From positions 1 through 64,000 of the forward strand of contig JAYKXP010000035.1 of the NCBI GenBank assembly GCA_037176845.1: DNA of 64,000 nucleotides, read 5' to 3'. This DNA comes from Paramarasmius palmivorus (taxonomy: Eukaryota > Basidiomycota > Agaricomycetes > Agaricales > Marasmiaceae). Position 1 is the stretch's first letter. Each line of letters starts with the position of its first letter. The position numbers and the translations under genes are program-made. Positions 48,389-60,402 of the stretch are shown here, piece by piece. The notes beneath the pieces are model-generated. The model ran no database searches, had not been told where the DNA came from, and saw only the letters and a program-made list of their open reading frames with translations.

Positions 48389-49497
48389 GTTCCGCTTTGG
48401 ATAACGCTATTCAGTTTCGTTGCCTTTTGACCTGTAGTTATATGTCAAGTAGCTTCTCCTTGACAACAAATACTTCTGTATCGTGTACTCATCTGATAAT
48501 GCGGGCGCGCCCCACGTACTAGTAGTACTTAGTGATTTTAAGTTTTAACGTAGGTGCGCAAACGGGGAAGGACGGAGCGGTCCGGTCACCGGTGGAAAAC
48601 TTCCCACAGTTTCGAGTCGTCTACGCTCTATTATCTACAGTGACTACCTGGAGCGTGGATAGAGTCGTGTTTCAAGACTACGCTCTATGAACGTCCTGGC
48701 TTAGAGGTACCCCCGTGTGAGGAAGAATTGCATGCCAGATTTCTAGCGCATGGGTTTTCAGGCTATAGTGTGTCTTGCCTAGTTTTCTTTAGTTCATCGC
48801 ATTGACTAGCATTCTTTGCAGGTTTGGTGATATCATCGTTCAGCCTTGTACTATAATGCACAAACATCCAACTCAACGGCTTGAATCTGGAAAGTGAGCT
48901 ATTCGGAATGAGTTGTCTGATTGCAAGCATCGCCCGACCATCTCAGTTGGTCGACACTCATGCATATGGGCGGAAAGAATATCAGATGGATTGACGGCTA
49001 CTACGGTGCGTTCGATACAAAATCCTTTTCAATGCCATTGATTGACCATTTGATACGTCAGGGAAAGCTGGGGCGACAATGACCTATTTTGTTCTCGAGA
49101 GTCAAACCCGTTTACTTGCACCACTCAACTCTATTCTCTACCTACCGGAATCTCAATGCTGTAAGGTCCATTACACTCATCTGAAGGTGCATGAGCAACT
49201 TTGAATTCTATGCCATTCTCTGGGATTAACAGGTATACTTCTATGTATAACTCATCACTGCCCGTGGTGGTTTTATTAGTCGTTACTAGGCCACGCACAA
49301 AGATTCCGGTGCAGTAACCGCTCTCACATCTCAAGTGGTCGAACTGAGACAGATATCACTAAAGCTGTTTCTGAGTCCAAGATGCTCCATACTATTATAA
49401 GGCACGTGCGTAGTTACTACCACTGGTATTGCCTGGCTCATAAGAGACCGCAGCTTTGTGCTCTTATATCTCGCCCTTTGTCTCATCCCCACCTCAC
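48389..49497. other. Intergenic, no supportable gene
   Basis: No frame or exon chain resembles a protein. Short imperfect inverted words occur near 48610-48700 (CTACGCTCTA and relatives). The last 40 bp include TTATATC, a possible TATA element for the gene at 49498. Confidence 0.45.
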
Positions 49498-51800
49498 ATG
49501 TCACACTGGAGCTTTCCAAAGTCCATCACCGCTGGGACTTACAACGATGTTCAAGGGAACCAGCTGGATAATTCGTATAACACAACCACCATCATTCATG
49601 GCAACGTGATTCATAATGCAAGTGCCGCTCATCAGATGACGGAGCGGACAGAGTGCGACGAGGTGCCCATGGACATTTATTCCGAAGATCTTCACTCACT
49701 CGAGAAATTCAAGTTTCGGCGAATCATACGCGGAGATGTCATTGTATTAAGGGATCTGGGCTCCCAAGACCTCTCGGAGTGGGAATGGGATTTTTGCCAC
49801 GGAGTATATGTAGGGCGATTGAAGAGTCGGTTGATAATACAAATAATCACCATATTTCAATACGGTGACACAAAATTCACTGCTATCAAGTACGAAGGGA
49901 GAGATGCTCAGGAATTGTGGGAGAAGGATTTCGAGCTATTTTCGAGAAAGAGGTTAGGCTCGTTAGCATCTTCCTTGGTTTGTTGCTAACATTCTCAAAG
50001 GAGCGCGTGCAGCGTGCAGCTTTTTGGGATCAATCGCTCTGATATTCCCATGTTGATATTCCACCACGGTATGGTGCCGTTTGTTACCAACGACGTCTGA
50101 ATTTCTTCATGTCATACAGAACTGATTCCCCTCAAGCATTTTTATCAGAGGACTCTGTGGATGGAGATCTACCTTAACCATGTGTTGCTCAATCTGGTTG
50201 GTCCTAGCTGTCCATTGACTTCGTGGCCTAACGTACTCTTAGACCTCCCAATTCGAGGTTTGCGGGTCCGTGGTATGGATGGACACCCAAAAAGGTGAAC
50301 TGTGCCATGGCCCTGATGGCCCAGAGGTCGTACTTTGGAATTGCACGGAGAATCCGATAATTTCTCCCGTGGCACCGCTTACCATCGCCATGTTGAATGG
50401 CGATACGTTTCTCAGATTTTTTAGTCAATTTGGGCCAAGCGTTGACAAAACGGTCCTCCATTTCGCATCCATACTTCGTAATGTGCAACATTGCCCTTCC
50501 CGGCGCTTGCAACATGACATGAAATGCCCTGGTAACGGCGTGACCCTCGAAGGTTGGCTTCGGTTTGACACGGTCTACTCGCCATCGCTACCTCTCGCAA
50601 GGTGGCCGGAAGGGACATACGGTCCGCGGTGGAATGCTTTCAATGCCCAGAGTCTCGAGAATACCGACGCAGCGTTGCGAGGACTGATGCGGTGAGCAAG
50701 ATATTCTCTTCGCCCGAACTCGTGCTTACTACCTCTGTAGTCTCAAATTGACGGCCGCACCTGGAGAGGAAATCTCTGTTACACTCATTTTTGATGCCAA
50801 AGATGTATGGCCAAAAGCTTGGATGTCACAATCGTCTCGAGTATTTGACGCCACCGAGAGTATGGAAGCATGCGAAGGGTTCTGTAAGTATACCCTGTGA
50901 GTACGTTATGAGGGACGAGCGCTTAATATTCACCAATAGTCATAATCAAACCAGCCTGGTTGAGATTGGTAGGACGAAGACCCTCTGACCCAGCGAGTGG
51001 TTCCGATTTCCGTGGCGGGCTGGAGCCACCTACTATCTTCTTCTTCTTCCGTCAGCTTCCAGAGACAGTCGAGGACCTGGTATCACTGTCGAAAAGATTT
51101 CCAAAAGAACCGGAACTCTACCATTTCTGGTCTTTTGACGAGAATGGTCAGACCTCGATGACTGAGGTTGAATGTCAGCGATGGCACCTCCCAGTGATGG
51201 CCCTTGAAGAAAACCCAAATTATGCTAATCTCATCTCGTGGCCAGTATCTACCTACGCAGACATACAACATTGGCAGAAAGCCCGAGGGTTTAAATCGAG
51301 TACTGCGGATTATGCCCTTAGCATGGGCATTCCTGCAATCGACGTCACAGAAAGAATTCAGGCAAGCGACCATCCTCCATACTTTCAGAGTATGTGAATC
51401 CTTCCATTCTTGATTGCCACTAATCACACTAGAATCTCTTTTCAGACCCGAGCGACGAAGAAAAGTCGAAAAAACCAAAATTCACCTCTGTACCAAGATC
51501 GGAAGGCGGAACAGAATTCTTCCATTCGGTCATCCATCTCAATGAAGGTGTGTTAGCTGAAATATCTACGGACTCTGACGTGTATGACCGTGAGTCTGTT
51601 TCTGAGCGCTGAACATGGTAACTGATGATGATTGTATTTTGAAAGCACCATGTATTCGATGTGCTACTCGGAAAACCCTATGTATCCGGGACAAGCTTGC
51701 GTTGGAATGTGGCTTCAAACAGTGTGTACCTTGCGGCAAGGCCAGAACAAGCGCCTCGAACGACAGTGATTCTTGGAGTGACGCTGGTGCAATACGGTGA
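49498..51800 (+). CDS. K-family long-form protein with cysteine-rich C-terminal tail (copy K5)
   Basis: Nine exons join in phase: 49498-49662, 49714-49952, 50001-50068, 50120-50196, 50243-50691, 50741-50883, 50940-51389, 51446-51589 and 51646-51800, giving 629 residues. The start carries YNDVQGNQLDNSYNTT. The N-lobe-like part follows (AIKYEGRDAQELWEKDF, QLFGINRSDIPMLIFHHELI). The long C-terminal region has VWMDTQKGELCHGPDGP, KAWMSQSS and LYHFWSFDENGQT...QKARGF, known from a large Agaricomycete family of unknown function. The last exon adds PCIRCATRKTLC...CGFKQCVPCGKA, six cysteines spaced like a loose Zn2Cys6 finger, with a 56 bp intron before it. If that intron is not removed the protein ends at SVSER, 52 residues earlier. 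Confidence 0.75.
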
Positions 51801-52230
51801 ATCAGATAGTTTATAATCATGGCCTTTTATTCAAGTTTAATCTCCCTGTATCCTTGTATGTATATTCAAACCATAAATAATCTGAACGATCTGTCTTCAT
51901 CTGAAATCTCATTGTATCATTGCTTGCTTTCGATACGATGGCGGCGCTGTCCCTGTTGTATTTGCGGTCTTGAGGTCTGACGTGATCAAAAGGTCCAGCC
52001 TGCCGAACATCATCTGGTCGACTAGTCATTCGGTCTTGTGGGACTGAAGCAGGGATGATGGATGTATCAATCTGCGCGCGTGCCAGTGGATTGACGCATA
52101 TAAACCTGAGAGCGTCTTGGTTGGACTCGTTGTGGCCATCAGTGTGGCAGCCATGGGGCCTGTGTTGCGACGCCAGAAATATATGGCCATGGCCACGACG
52201 ACGATGAGTCACGGCCTCCGATGGCAGATA

Positions 52231-52800
52231 CTACAACGATGGGAAGATGTGACCTGGGTTCCTGCTGAAATAACCTCCGTAGACTTTAGCAATAGCTAGT
52301 GGGCTCGAACGCTATAGTTCACTTACTATATACCGGTCCATCAGCGCCGAAACACTCAGGCTGGGGCAGAGAGTTTGTTCGATTTGGGCGCGGTTTATCG
52401 ACTTGAAACGAGCGCTGTGAACAACACGATTATTTGTATCAATCAAATTGACAAGTAGATTTTACCACCTCAATACCAGAGGAAACCAACACGGAGTCAG
52501 AAGGCCTCCCGTGTTGAACCCACTGGCATCCTTCCGGTGTGAAACGGGCGATAGAGCACCTGTAGGGTTTGGCTCATCGCGGGCGTACACCATCTGACTC
52601 TGCGAAAAGGGTTGGATTACTTGAATTGGGTCTGTAGCCCGCGAAGACGCCTCGGAAGGTAGACTTCGTTGTCTTGGACTCTGGTCGAAAGAGTAGGCGG
52701 CAACACAATAGCTGACATGAGTCATGGGGACGATAGCGAGGGAACAACTAGAGAAGTAAGATGGATAGTTTGGTCCAGGTAAGCTCAATAATTGACGTTT
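52231..52800 (-). CDS. Tentative hypothetical gene, Ser/Pro-rich
   Basis: A minus-strand frame from about 52788 (its in-frame first codon is TTG, so the real start is upstream or at an internal ATG such as MTHVSYC) runs to 52462. It can be spliced (GTATTGAG/GTGGTA...TTCACAG) to a short exon encoding RFKSINRAQIEQTLC, then to one ending NPGHIFPSL at 52231. The product would be Ser/Pro/Arg-rich with no known domain. It is convergent with K5. The splice signals are acceptable but there is no paralogue to test against. Confidence 0.3.
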
Positions 52801-53450
52801 ATGGACCGTTGATCGTGTAGCGAATAGGTGTACTCATCTGAGTTCGGTTCTACACGGGCTGCATGAGGGGTGTGCAGAACAGATATCGAGACAAATACTC
52901 ACCGTATCAAGTCAATAATCATTAGTCTTCTCCTTGACAAGTATATCGTCCGCCGTAAACACACCAACGAAAGTTGCCCTGCTTTCGATATCTTGGGTAC
53001 TGTCGGGATAACAAGGGACAACAAATGACTCGTCCATGTGGGTGCATGAAAAACGCCGTGTCGACTTGTCGTGAGTTGAATCGCGAGAATATCAGGGGTA
53101 GGAGTGTCTGAGTACTCTGTAGAGGGCTCCTCCAATCATAGTGTTGTGGGAGTTGTGTGGGAGGAAGGATGCGCAATTAGCGCCCGCGGGTTCGTTTTTC
53201 CTCTTGCAATCACCGTCATGGTCCTTACATCCCTCATGATCAAGACCCCACACGCCTCACGCGTCATGTAAAGAACTCCAAGCCCAGGGCGAATTGCCAC
53301 TCACGGCGGAAAAAGGGTAGTATAGATGATATTATTTCAATGAATCAATTAACGACATACAAAACGTATCAGGTGCTCCTCCGAGTCGTCGAACTGTCCT
53401 TTGGTCTCCACAACCCCTTATCTCCTTACATTTCACGCCTAGCTCGCTTG
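52801..53450. other. No supportable gene
   Basis: A minus-strand frame at 52922-53176 ends in a cysteine/glycine-rich stretch (CVYGGRYTCQGED) and might be an upstream exon of the tentative gene at 52231-52800, but no in-phase splice was found. The right part is the 5' flank of the next gene. Confidence 0.35.
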
Positions 53451-54119
53451 ATGGACAGCACGTTTTCAACCATCAGTATCACAGGCTGTACCTTCAACCA
53501 GGTTCAAGGGAATCACTTCAATAACTCGAACAACAAGACCACCATTGTCCATGGAAATTTTATTCGCCACAAAACCGTTATCAATACTGTTCAGCAGCTG
53601 AAAGGAGGCACAGAGTACGACGAGGTATGTACAAATTCTGCTACAGTGATCATCTAGTTTGCTCACTTATTCACAGTTTCGCCGCGTAACACGCGGAGAT
53701 GTAATCGTCATGAAGGACTTGTACTTGCAGGATCTCTCACAATGGGAGTGGAATCTTGACCGTGGGCTATTGAGAGGACGACTGAAGGCTCTTCAAACGG
53801 CACAAACGATCATGATCTATCCCGACAAAGAAAACAAGTTCACTGCCGTGAAGTATGAAGGGAAAGAAGGGAAAGAAGTTTGGGAGCGAGACTTTCAGCG
53901 GTTTTCGCAAATGAGGTACGACTCCCTGGCACTATTGAATTAAGTAAATCACTGGCGTGACAAAGAGACGCATGCACCGCCCAGCTGTTTGGCATCAACC
54001 GGTCGGAGATTCCTATGCTAGTTTTCCATCACGGTTCGCCCCCTCTACCATTGCCATACGTTCTATATCGTGCTGATATAAAAATACAGAGCTCATTCCC
54101 TCAAAGCATTTTTACAAGG
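53451..54119 (+). pseudogene. K-family 5' fragment fused to another gene (copy K6)
   Basis: Exons 53451-53624, 53677-53915 (239 nt, family length), 53966-54033 and 54090 onward are all intact. They encode FNQVQGNHFNNSNN, RGDVIVMKDL, AVKYEGKEGKEVWERDF, QLFGINRSEIPMLVFHH and ELIPSKHFYK. Directly after KHFYK the DNA changes to the 3' half of a nucleotidyltransferase-family gene, in a +1 frame. The K-family frame would continue through unrelated codons to a stop near 54173. All exons up to the junction look under recent constraint, so the fusion is probably young. Confidence 0.75.
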
Positions 54120-55430
54120 ACGGAACCAATAGAAGTAATTCTCACCTTCCACACGAGTGCGTTTCTACAACATAGCGTCAGCTCCATAAATCCTGCTAAT
54201 CAGACCCAGCTTTGTTTATGAATATAGCTTCAGCAAAACATATAATCTGCTTGTACCCAAGGACATCCTTCATCGAACAAGAAGTACTGATTTTGAAGGA
54301 GCTCTCTCCCACTACACAGAACGTATTGCGTTCCTTCGAATCAGAGGGTTGGACTTCCTTCAAGACGGTCCCTGCCATACGATACGTCACCTTTACAGAC
54401 GAGCTCTCCTATCAAACCCGCTGGGTCGGAGACGACCTCTGCTGGATCCCCGACTCAACTGAGACGTACCCCTCTCACAGCCAATACCATGCCCTCGGGG
54501 TCACGTCATGGAACCTTACTTGTACGGATACCGACCGCACCTCACTACTCTACGAACGACTAGAGCACGCAGCACTATTGAACACGTACCCTCTTACTTG
54601 GGAGGCCGAGAGAGCCGTCTGGGCTCACCCATGCTTTCTCGACCTTGACCCCGACAGAGCCGCCTCCGACGACGCATCTCAACCAGAAGAAAACACAGAC
54701 TCGGACAACATGAGTGACTCCTGTAGCGAATCTTCCGACACGTTGGTGCTCTATTATTCCCGCTATCCACACCTACTAACGCCCTTTTACGCCAGTTCCG
54801 GGAGGACCACAGATTCATTCTTAGAGAGCCTAGACGCAGACATGGCACAGACAAAATATGTAGTTACGGCTGATGCGTGCATCCACCGGCAAGTAATATT
54901 CCCCAAAGGATAGATTGACCCTTATCAATGGCCTCTAGATCCATTCGGGGGGATTCAGACATTGAGCCTGCTCTAATAGAGTATCTTCAAGGGTTCTACC
55001 CATTGATGCGACAGGCCAACAATACAAATCACATCATGCGAGGTATTAGATCAGGGCTCCAACAACTTCACGACACTTTTACCAGCACGCACGAGGCTAT
55101 ATCATTCCCAACAGGCCACGGCCTCGCAATCATACTCGAGGCAATAGAGACTGTAAAGAGAAACAGAGGCTACAAAACGACAAAGGTACTCATCTCTAAT
55201 GATAAGCACACCGTCTTACTAATATCTTAAAACCGTAGTTCACACTAGACTTCGCGCTTGACAACACGACCCTCATTGTTAGAACAACATGTATAATCAA
55301 CGCACCCAGAGCAGAAGTCGAGAAAATTAAAACAGACCTTTCTCGAGATTTCAGATGGTCGGAAGATCGCTGTTCGCAAGCGGGCGTCACAATTAGGATC
55401 ATAGCAGAAGAGGAGTCCAACGAGCACTAA
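54117..55430 (+). pseudogene. 3' half of an F-box/nucleotidyltransferase-family gene (copy N1), 5'-truncated
   Basis: The homology begins at TEPIEVILTFHT, equivalent to TEPVEVVLGFYS in the copy at 58-60 kb. It continues through exons 54210-54876, 54939-55185 and 55239-55430 at conserved splice positions (the 247 nt exon has the same length in both copies). Residues include FMNIASAKHIICLYPRTSF, an acidic Ser-rich linker, ALIEYLQGFYPLM and FTLDFALDN. The F-box-like start and the GS...DLD nucleotidyltransferase core are absent, replaced by K-family exons in another frame. It might still be expressed as a shorter protein; otherwise it is a relic. Confidence 0.7.
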
Positions 55431-55528
55431 TACGCATCGGTGATTCTGGGTGTCGCATATGTACATTTCTTGGAGAGCTACGAATAATGTATCAAAGTTT
55501 TTTTGAAACAAATTTTGTTATAATGATG

Positions 55529-57514
55529 CTACCCGGAGGTCGATTCGTCCTCTTGTTCACCCAAAACAACGTGGCCGCTCGACAAGGTGGCTTCCTGCAC
55601 AGTTGAAGAGGACACGGCTCGATGCCAAGTCCACACAACAAGACTCTGTTTCCTACAGAGAACGACTACAAGATCCGCCTGCTGATATCCAGGAGGTGTG
55701 GATGGGCAAAACTGGAGTGCGTTGCTTGGGAGTTCAACACGAGGAATCGCGGTCAACAAGTCCAAAGAATCACGAAAATCGAGCACAATGCACTCTTCAT
55801 TCGTCAATTTAGCCCGTAAACCCGCAAGCTCCTCCTGCCTATTGGCCAATTGATCCGTAACGAAAAACCTAACGAAGCCCCGGTCACAAAAGACGGTAGA
55901 ATGGATTCCAGCTACAAAACGTGGAATTCAGCACAAGCTGAATCCAAGAGGATCGAAACACCGACCTTTACGCCCAGCTTGAGATCGACGACAAACAATG
56001 GCATGACGAGCCTTCCAGTCGATACGTTGACATCGCACTGAACAATACGCCACTTGCAAACAACCACTGCAGACCTTATAAGGATCCTGTCAGGGAGAAG
56101 CGTTGTCAGGTATATATCGAATAGAAGAAGACCTCCAAACCTACATCCGATACATCTCCTTCCCTTTTCTCGGGTCCCGGACACTACGAAAACATCACAA
56201 TCAGCAGCGCATAACAAACGAGACCTATCTCCATACCTCATTGCGGGCACAAGTCCTGCGTGATGCATGCTTGAAGGGCAATCGACCATACTCAACATAC
56301 ACCTCTCGAATAGCAGTGACCACCTCGCCCCATTCCACCCAGGAATCCTCAAGTTCAGAGTGGATGTTGGTTATGCTCCGCACGGCCTTCCTCGATAGTC
56401 GAAGGACGGAAGGCGTTAGCAAGTGAGGAATCAGAGCAGACAAGAGAGCTCTGCACTCCCAAGCCAGACGAGAAGCATGAACCACAACAACTACAAGCCT
56501 CGAGCGGTCACGTTCGATGTCAAAGAAGAAGCGCAGGTCTTTGAACACGTCAAACAACCCTGCGTTCAGGGCGTCTAACACCCATCCAGCGCTGCCATCT
56601 CGCCGAGCAACCATAGCCAAAAATCGCAAACACAGCGACAGCAACCGAGCGACCGCATCCGTATCAACTCCCAAACGAGAAGCAAGTCCCTGGAAAGATA
56701 TAACTCGGAGCTCGCGAAGAACCGCTCGTAAACAAACGGTAAAGCACCTCGTCGCTCGAAGCAGTAACACCCTTGTATAAGTCACGGTATGAAGGTGGAA
56801 GACCGAAACTCCAAGAGCATACAGCTCAGCTACACTCTGCAAAACGCTACCCCCATATACAACGCCGACAAATGATGTAATGGACTTCTGAACGAAATCC
56901 ACGTCTTGATGGCTCCTAAGAATAAGCTGGACGAGCTCATGAGAATGAGCAGACTCGAAGGCATCGGCCTTCCAGAAAGGATGTATCATGACAGTGGACA
57001 CCGGATGCAACATAGATCCGTCCACGGACAACGACCCAAACACCGACCGAATACAAAATCGAATCAGCAGTTCCGAGTTGCGCATTAAGCGGGACAAGGG
57101 ATTGCATGAATGGTACTCGACCAACGCATACACGACACCAAAGATGCCATGCAACATACGGTCATACCAATCTGCACAGCGCATTGGGGGGGGACTGGCC
57201 TCGGCTCCGCCGAGAGATGGGCTCCACAACTCTAACACCACGAACCACCTCCAAACAAGATCCCAAGTACCCGTTTCGTCTAAACCAGGAAAAAACAGGC
57301 TGGACGGTCGTGCCCCTGCCTCATCAGGAAGCAAGTAGAGACCATAAACTTCCAATGCGTGCACTACGCGAGTGCATCGATACACGACAAGGATATCAGG
57401 ATCGGCGGAGGTAGGATAAGGGAGAAGAAAATCCGCGTGTACGAATTGCAACACTCTAGCATCCGACAATCTCGCCATAGCGTTGAGTTGTTCCGCGGTT
57501 GGACGATTCGTCAT
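55529..57514 (-). CDS. MYND-type zinc finger protein
   Basis: Exons from the start are 56237-57514, 56145-56183, 55966-56086 and 55529-55911, with introns of 53, 58 and 54 bp in phase, giving 606 residues. Residues 1-420 form a mostly helical region typical of Agaricomycete MYND proteins, starting MTNRPTAEQLNAMARL. The MYND finger at about 423-470 is CARNEC...VCSGCLQVAYCSVRCQRIDW..RHAIVC, with all eight ligands (seven Cys and one His) in order and split over three exons. The C-terminal 130 residues (NEECIVLDFRDSL) are also typical of the group. MYND fingers bind short Pro-rich peptides; a protein-interaction or regulatory role is likely. It is convergent with N1, 98 bp apart. Confidence 0.85.
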
Positions 57515-58151
57515 CTAAGGAGAGAATAAACTGTTAAACCCACGAAGAAAGAAAAATAGAACCACGCACTTCTGAACAGTATCAATGGGAACCTAGATTT
57601 CCTTCGCTCGACGGCTACGCTTTTGTAGGAAAGCAGTCCTTAACGTCACAACAAACCCACCCAAAACTGTAAAACCCCCCAATCCATATATTACCCTATA
57701 AAAGCTACTCCGAGCCGAAGGAGAGCACACTCCCCATTCCAAACAAATCTTTCCTTCCGCGAGTAATGCGATAATCTGCCCAGAGCATGCAGGGGTCCCA
57801 GTGTACTCTGTAACCGTAGCATAAATGCCTATCAGTTAAAGTACGAGCATCAAGGCACCAACACACCTTAACTGAAGGGGGTCGTCTACCGAAAAATTCG
57901 CGAACCAATCCACACGCCGAAAGACGTGCACCCGAAACCAAAGTGACTAGATCATGAGAAGCACAAGATTGGTCGTATAGTCGGGTCGTGGTAGCAGAAC
58001 AACCGAGCGACTCTGACTCAGAAGACAGTAAGTACAAAGCGGCAACACGCATGACTATCAAACACGTTGATTGAAAATAGATCTATCGTAATTCTACTTC
58101 TGGCTAAATCCGATCTACGGACAAATCCGACGGCAACAACCGCCGAAACGC
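57515..58151 (-). other. Possible decayed or unresolved small gene with membrane segment
   Basis: A minus-strand frame from 58061 (MIVMRVAALYLL...CSATTTR...RRPPSVK) reaches a good donor (AAG/GTGTGT). After the next acceptor a frame encodes a hydrophobic segment (RVIYGLGGFTVLGGFVVTL) and a basic end (KRSRRAKEI) stopping at 57593. The two cannot be joined in phase with visible signals. A similar CSATTAR...SVK/GTGTGT segment lies upstream of N3 at about 62600-62660. It could be a leader shared between genes or a broken secreted protein gene. Confidence 0.25.
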
Positions 58152-60199
58152 TCACGCGGAACGCACCCTGACCGTAAGTCCCGCCTGATCCATGAAATCC
58201 TCGCTGCAGGTCCACGTCTGTATCTCCTTTTCAATCGCAGCCAATCGCCCAGAGCTAACCAAAACATCACACAAGGTGGTGACCATCTGGCGATCAAGGT
58301 CTACCGCAAACGACACGCGAACCTGACAAAAAAACCCAGACGAAAGAGCTTGGTATCAAAGATACTACACCGAAAGAAATCGCTACTTACTTCAACGTCG
58401 TCACAAAGACCACTGACATCGAGGTCTTCAAGACAGGTAAGTATCATAGCAACCACGTGTCCGGTGGGATAACGCAGAGGAGGATTCCGGCCAGCATAAA
58501 CAGATTTTAAGCGAGCGAAGCCACACCTCAATTGTACCATAGGCCAACTGGAACGATGCTCTTGCGCAAGCAACGGATACAATGCTTTCAGGAAATCCAC
58601 CAATATAGAATCCATCGTAGAAGGCGGAAGGACAGGCCTAAAGAAGCTCCAATAAGCCACGGTATCTTAAACGAAAGACAGACTGAAACAGCGAGTAAAA
58701 CACATGGACTCATACCAAGCGAGTAGCACGACCGAATCCAGGAAGGCAAATAATTTCGACAAAAAAACACACGGACATGTACTCGCCTGTGCATGCAGCC
58801 ACGGTCCGAAGCTATGTAACCCAGCAGCAAATAGGACGGATCTAAAGAACGCCAACTTCCAAAGCGCAAGAATGTCTCAGTACTTTACTATACCCCAAGA
58901 GCACAAATCAAACACACCTTGTTCCAATAGAAGAACAGCCACCGGTATTGACCAGCTCGACAGCAGCAGCTAATTTCGCAGTAGAGACGGAAGCCAAGCT
59001 CGTGCTGCCCAACGGCAGACCCCGCTTAGTCACGGCCATTCTCTCCTCCAAGCTCGAGAGACAAGGATGGTGCCACACAGACATTTGAGCATTCCATGTC
59101 ACAGGATACGTTCTTTCCAACATCTGATTATCCATCCTATTCTTCAGCACCCAAGTCGAATCATATCCACAAGTGATCTGCCAGGAAGCTGCTTTCAAAG
59201 CCCAATAGAAGCCACCATCCTTCTTAAATCCATCCAAGGGAGACAACTGAACGACCCAGCAACGAGGATCACCCACCCAGCGAGTAACACCGGAAAGTTC
59301 AGACCACGGCCGAAGAAACTCCTCTGCAGAAACGACATCGTAAGACTGCCATCCCCGAGCCTCGTACTTCTGCCGTGCTGTGTCCACGGTGCGGGTACCC
59401 TGTTTCAAATACAGGGCGCGGTCGGAAACGAACGAGGTACGAGGATAAAAAGATATGACCTCCGACGACGTGACTATATTCATAACCAATGCTAAAAACC
59501 AATGCATGATTTAACTGATCAACTTCGATCCGAGATAAAACAAAAACTCACTGGAATAGAACCCTAATACTACCTCCACAGGCTCAGTCCTACAAGCCAC
59601 AAGCTGCACCTTAGCACCACCCTTGACAAAGTTAAACACTCCTGCGATAGTAGTGAATTCATATCTGTCGGCTAGAGTACCAGTATTGGGCGAACACTTC
59701 AATGACTCTAGTTTGACAGCAGTCTCGAAGTCATGATGTTGTTCGACGCTAATCTTGACACCAGCTACGACAACGGTGGGCATAGGGGCATACTTATACC
59801 CAACACCCTCCAAGAATCGACCGATACGCGCAACGTGGGCCAACCTCGCAAAAATGTCCAGATCGGAAGGAGCAAAGGAACCCCTGGACAAAAATTTGAC
59901 AACGGCAGAACCAGAAACAAGAGATTCTGTGGTGAGCTGAAGTTTCCGAAACGACTCTATGGTGGATGCGTTGAAAAAAGGATCATACAGTCGATGAACA
60001 CTGAAGGCAGTACGTTCATAGAGAAGCTCCAGCTCTCGAAGCGTCCGGCTCAACGATTTCACTTTCGCAAGACCGGCAGCCGACATGGCCTCAAAAACAG
60101 AAGTGTGCGTGGCAAAGATCCTGAGAAATGGACGTTATCAGCAGTTGAAAAACAAGGCATCATCACCAAAAAAACGCACAGTCTCGCAAAAGGATCCAT
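58152..60199 (-). CDS. F-box-like/nucleotidyltransferase-fold protein (copy N2)
   Basis: Exons from the start are 60180-60199, 59552-60120, 58918-59491, 58716-58841, 58391-58637 and 58152-58322, giving 568 residues. The first exon is only 20 nt (MDPFARL), as in N3. Next come a short F-box-like helical region, then the nucleotidyltransferase-type motif SGSAVVKFLSRGSFAPSDLDIF at about residues 71-92, where GS and DLD are the expected nucleotide- and metal-binding positions. Then VQLVACRTEPVEVVLGF, VMNIVTSSEVISFYPRTSF, a linker, and a C-terminal domain (ILVDFLKALYPLL; VRVSFAVDLD). The stretch from 58615 might be mistaken for a separate gene, but paralogue comparison shows it is spliced on. The family is widely expanded in Agaricomycetes; its substrate is unknown. 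Confidence 0.8.
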
Positions 60200-60402
60200 G
60201 CCGGAAAGGAAGAGAGAGGATTCTGAGTAGACATCTTCCGCAAGGGCTTTTAACTCGAATCTGACCGAGCACGCATGCGACCTGTCAATTAAAGTGGACC
60301 TGCGACCCAAAACACGACGCCAAACTCCCAGTTGATAACGATATCATTACGCCACTACGTACTTTGTAGCATGACATCGAGGCACGGTATGACACAAACA
60401 AC

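Noticed and set aside
54928..55230. Separate small gene starting with ATG at 54928, 14 bases after a stop
   Set aside because: Paralogues N2 and N3 show this is a spliced C-terminal exon; a 62 bp intron (54877-54938) removes both the stop and this ATG.
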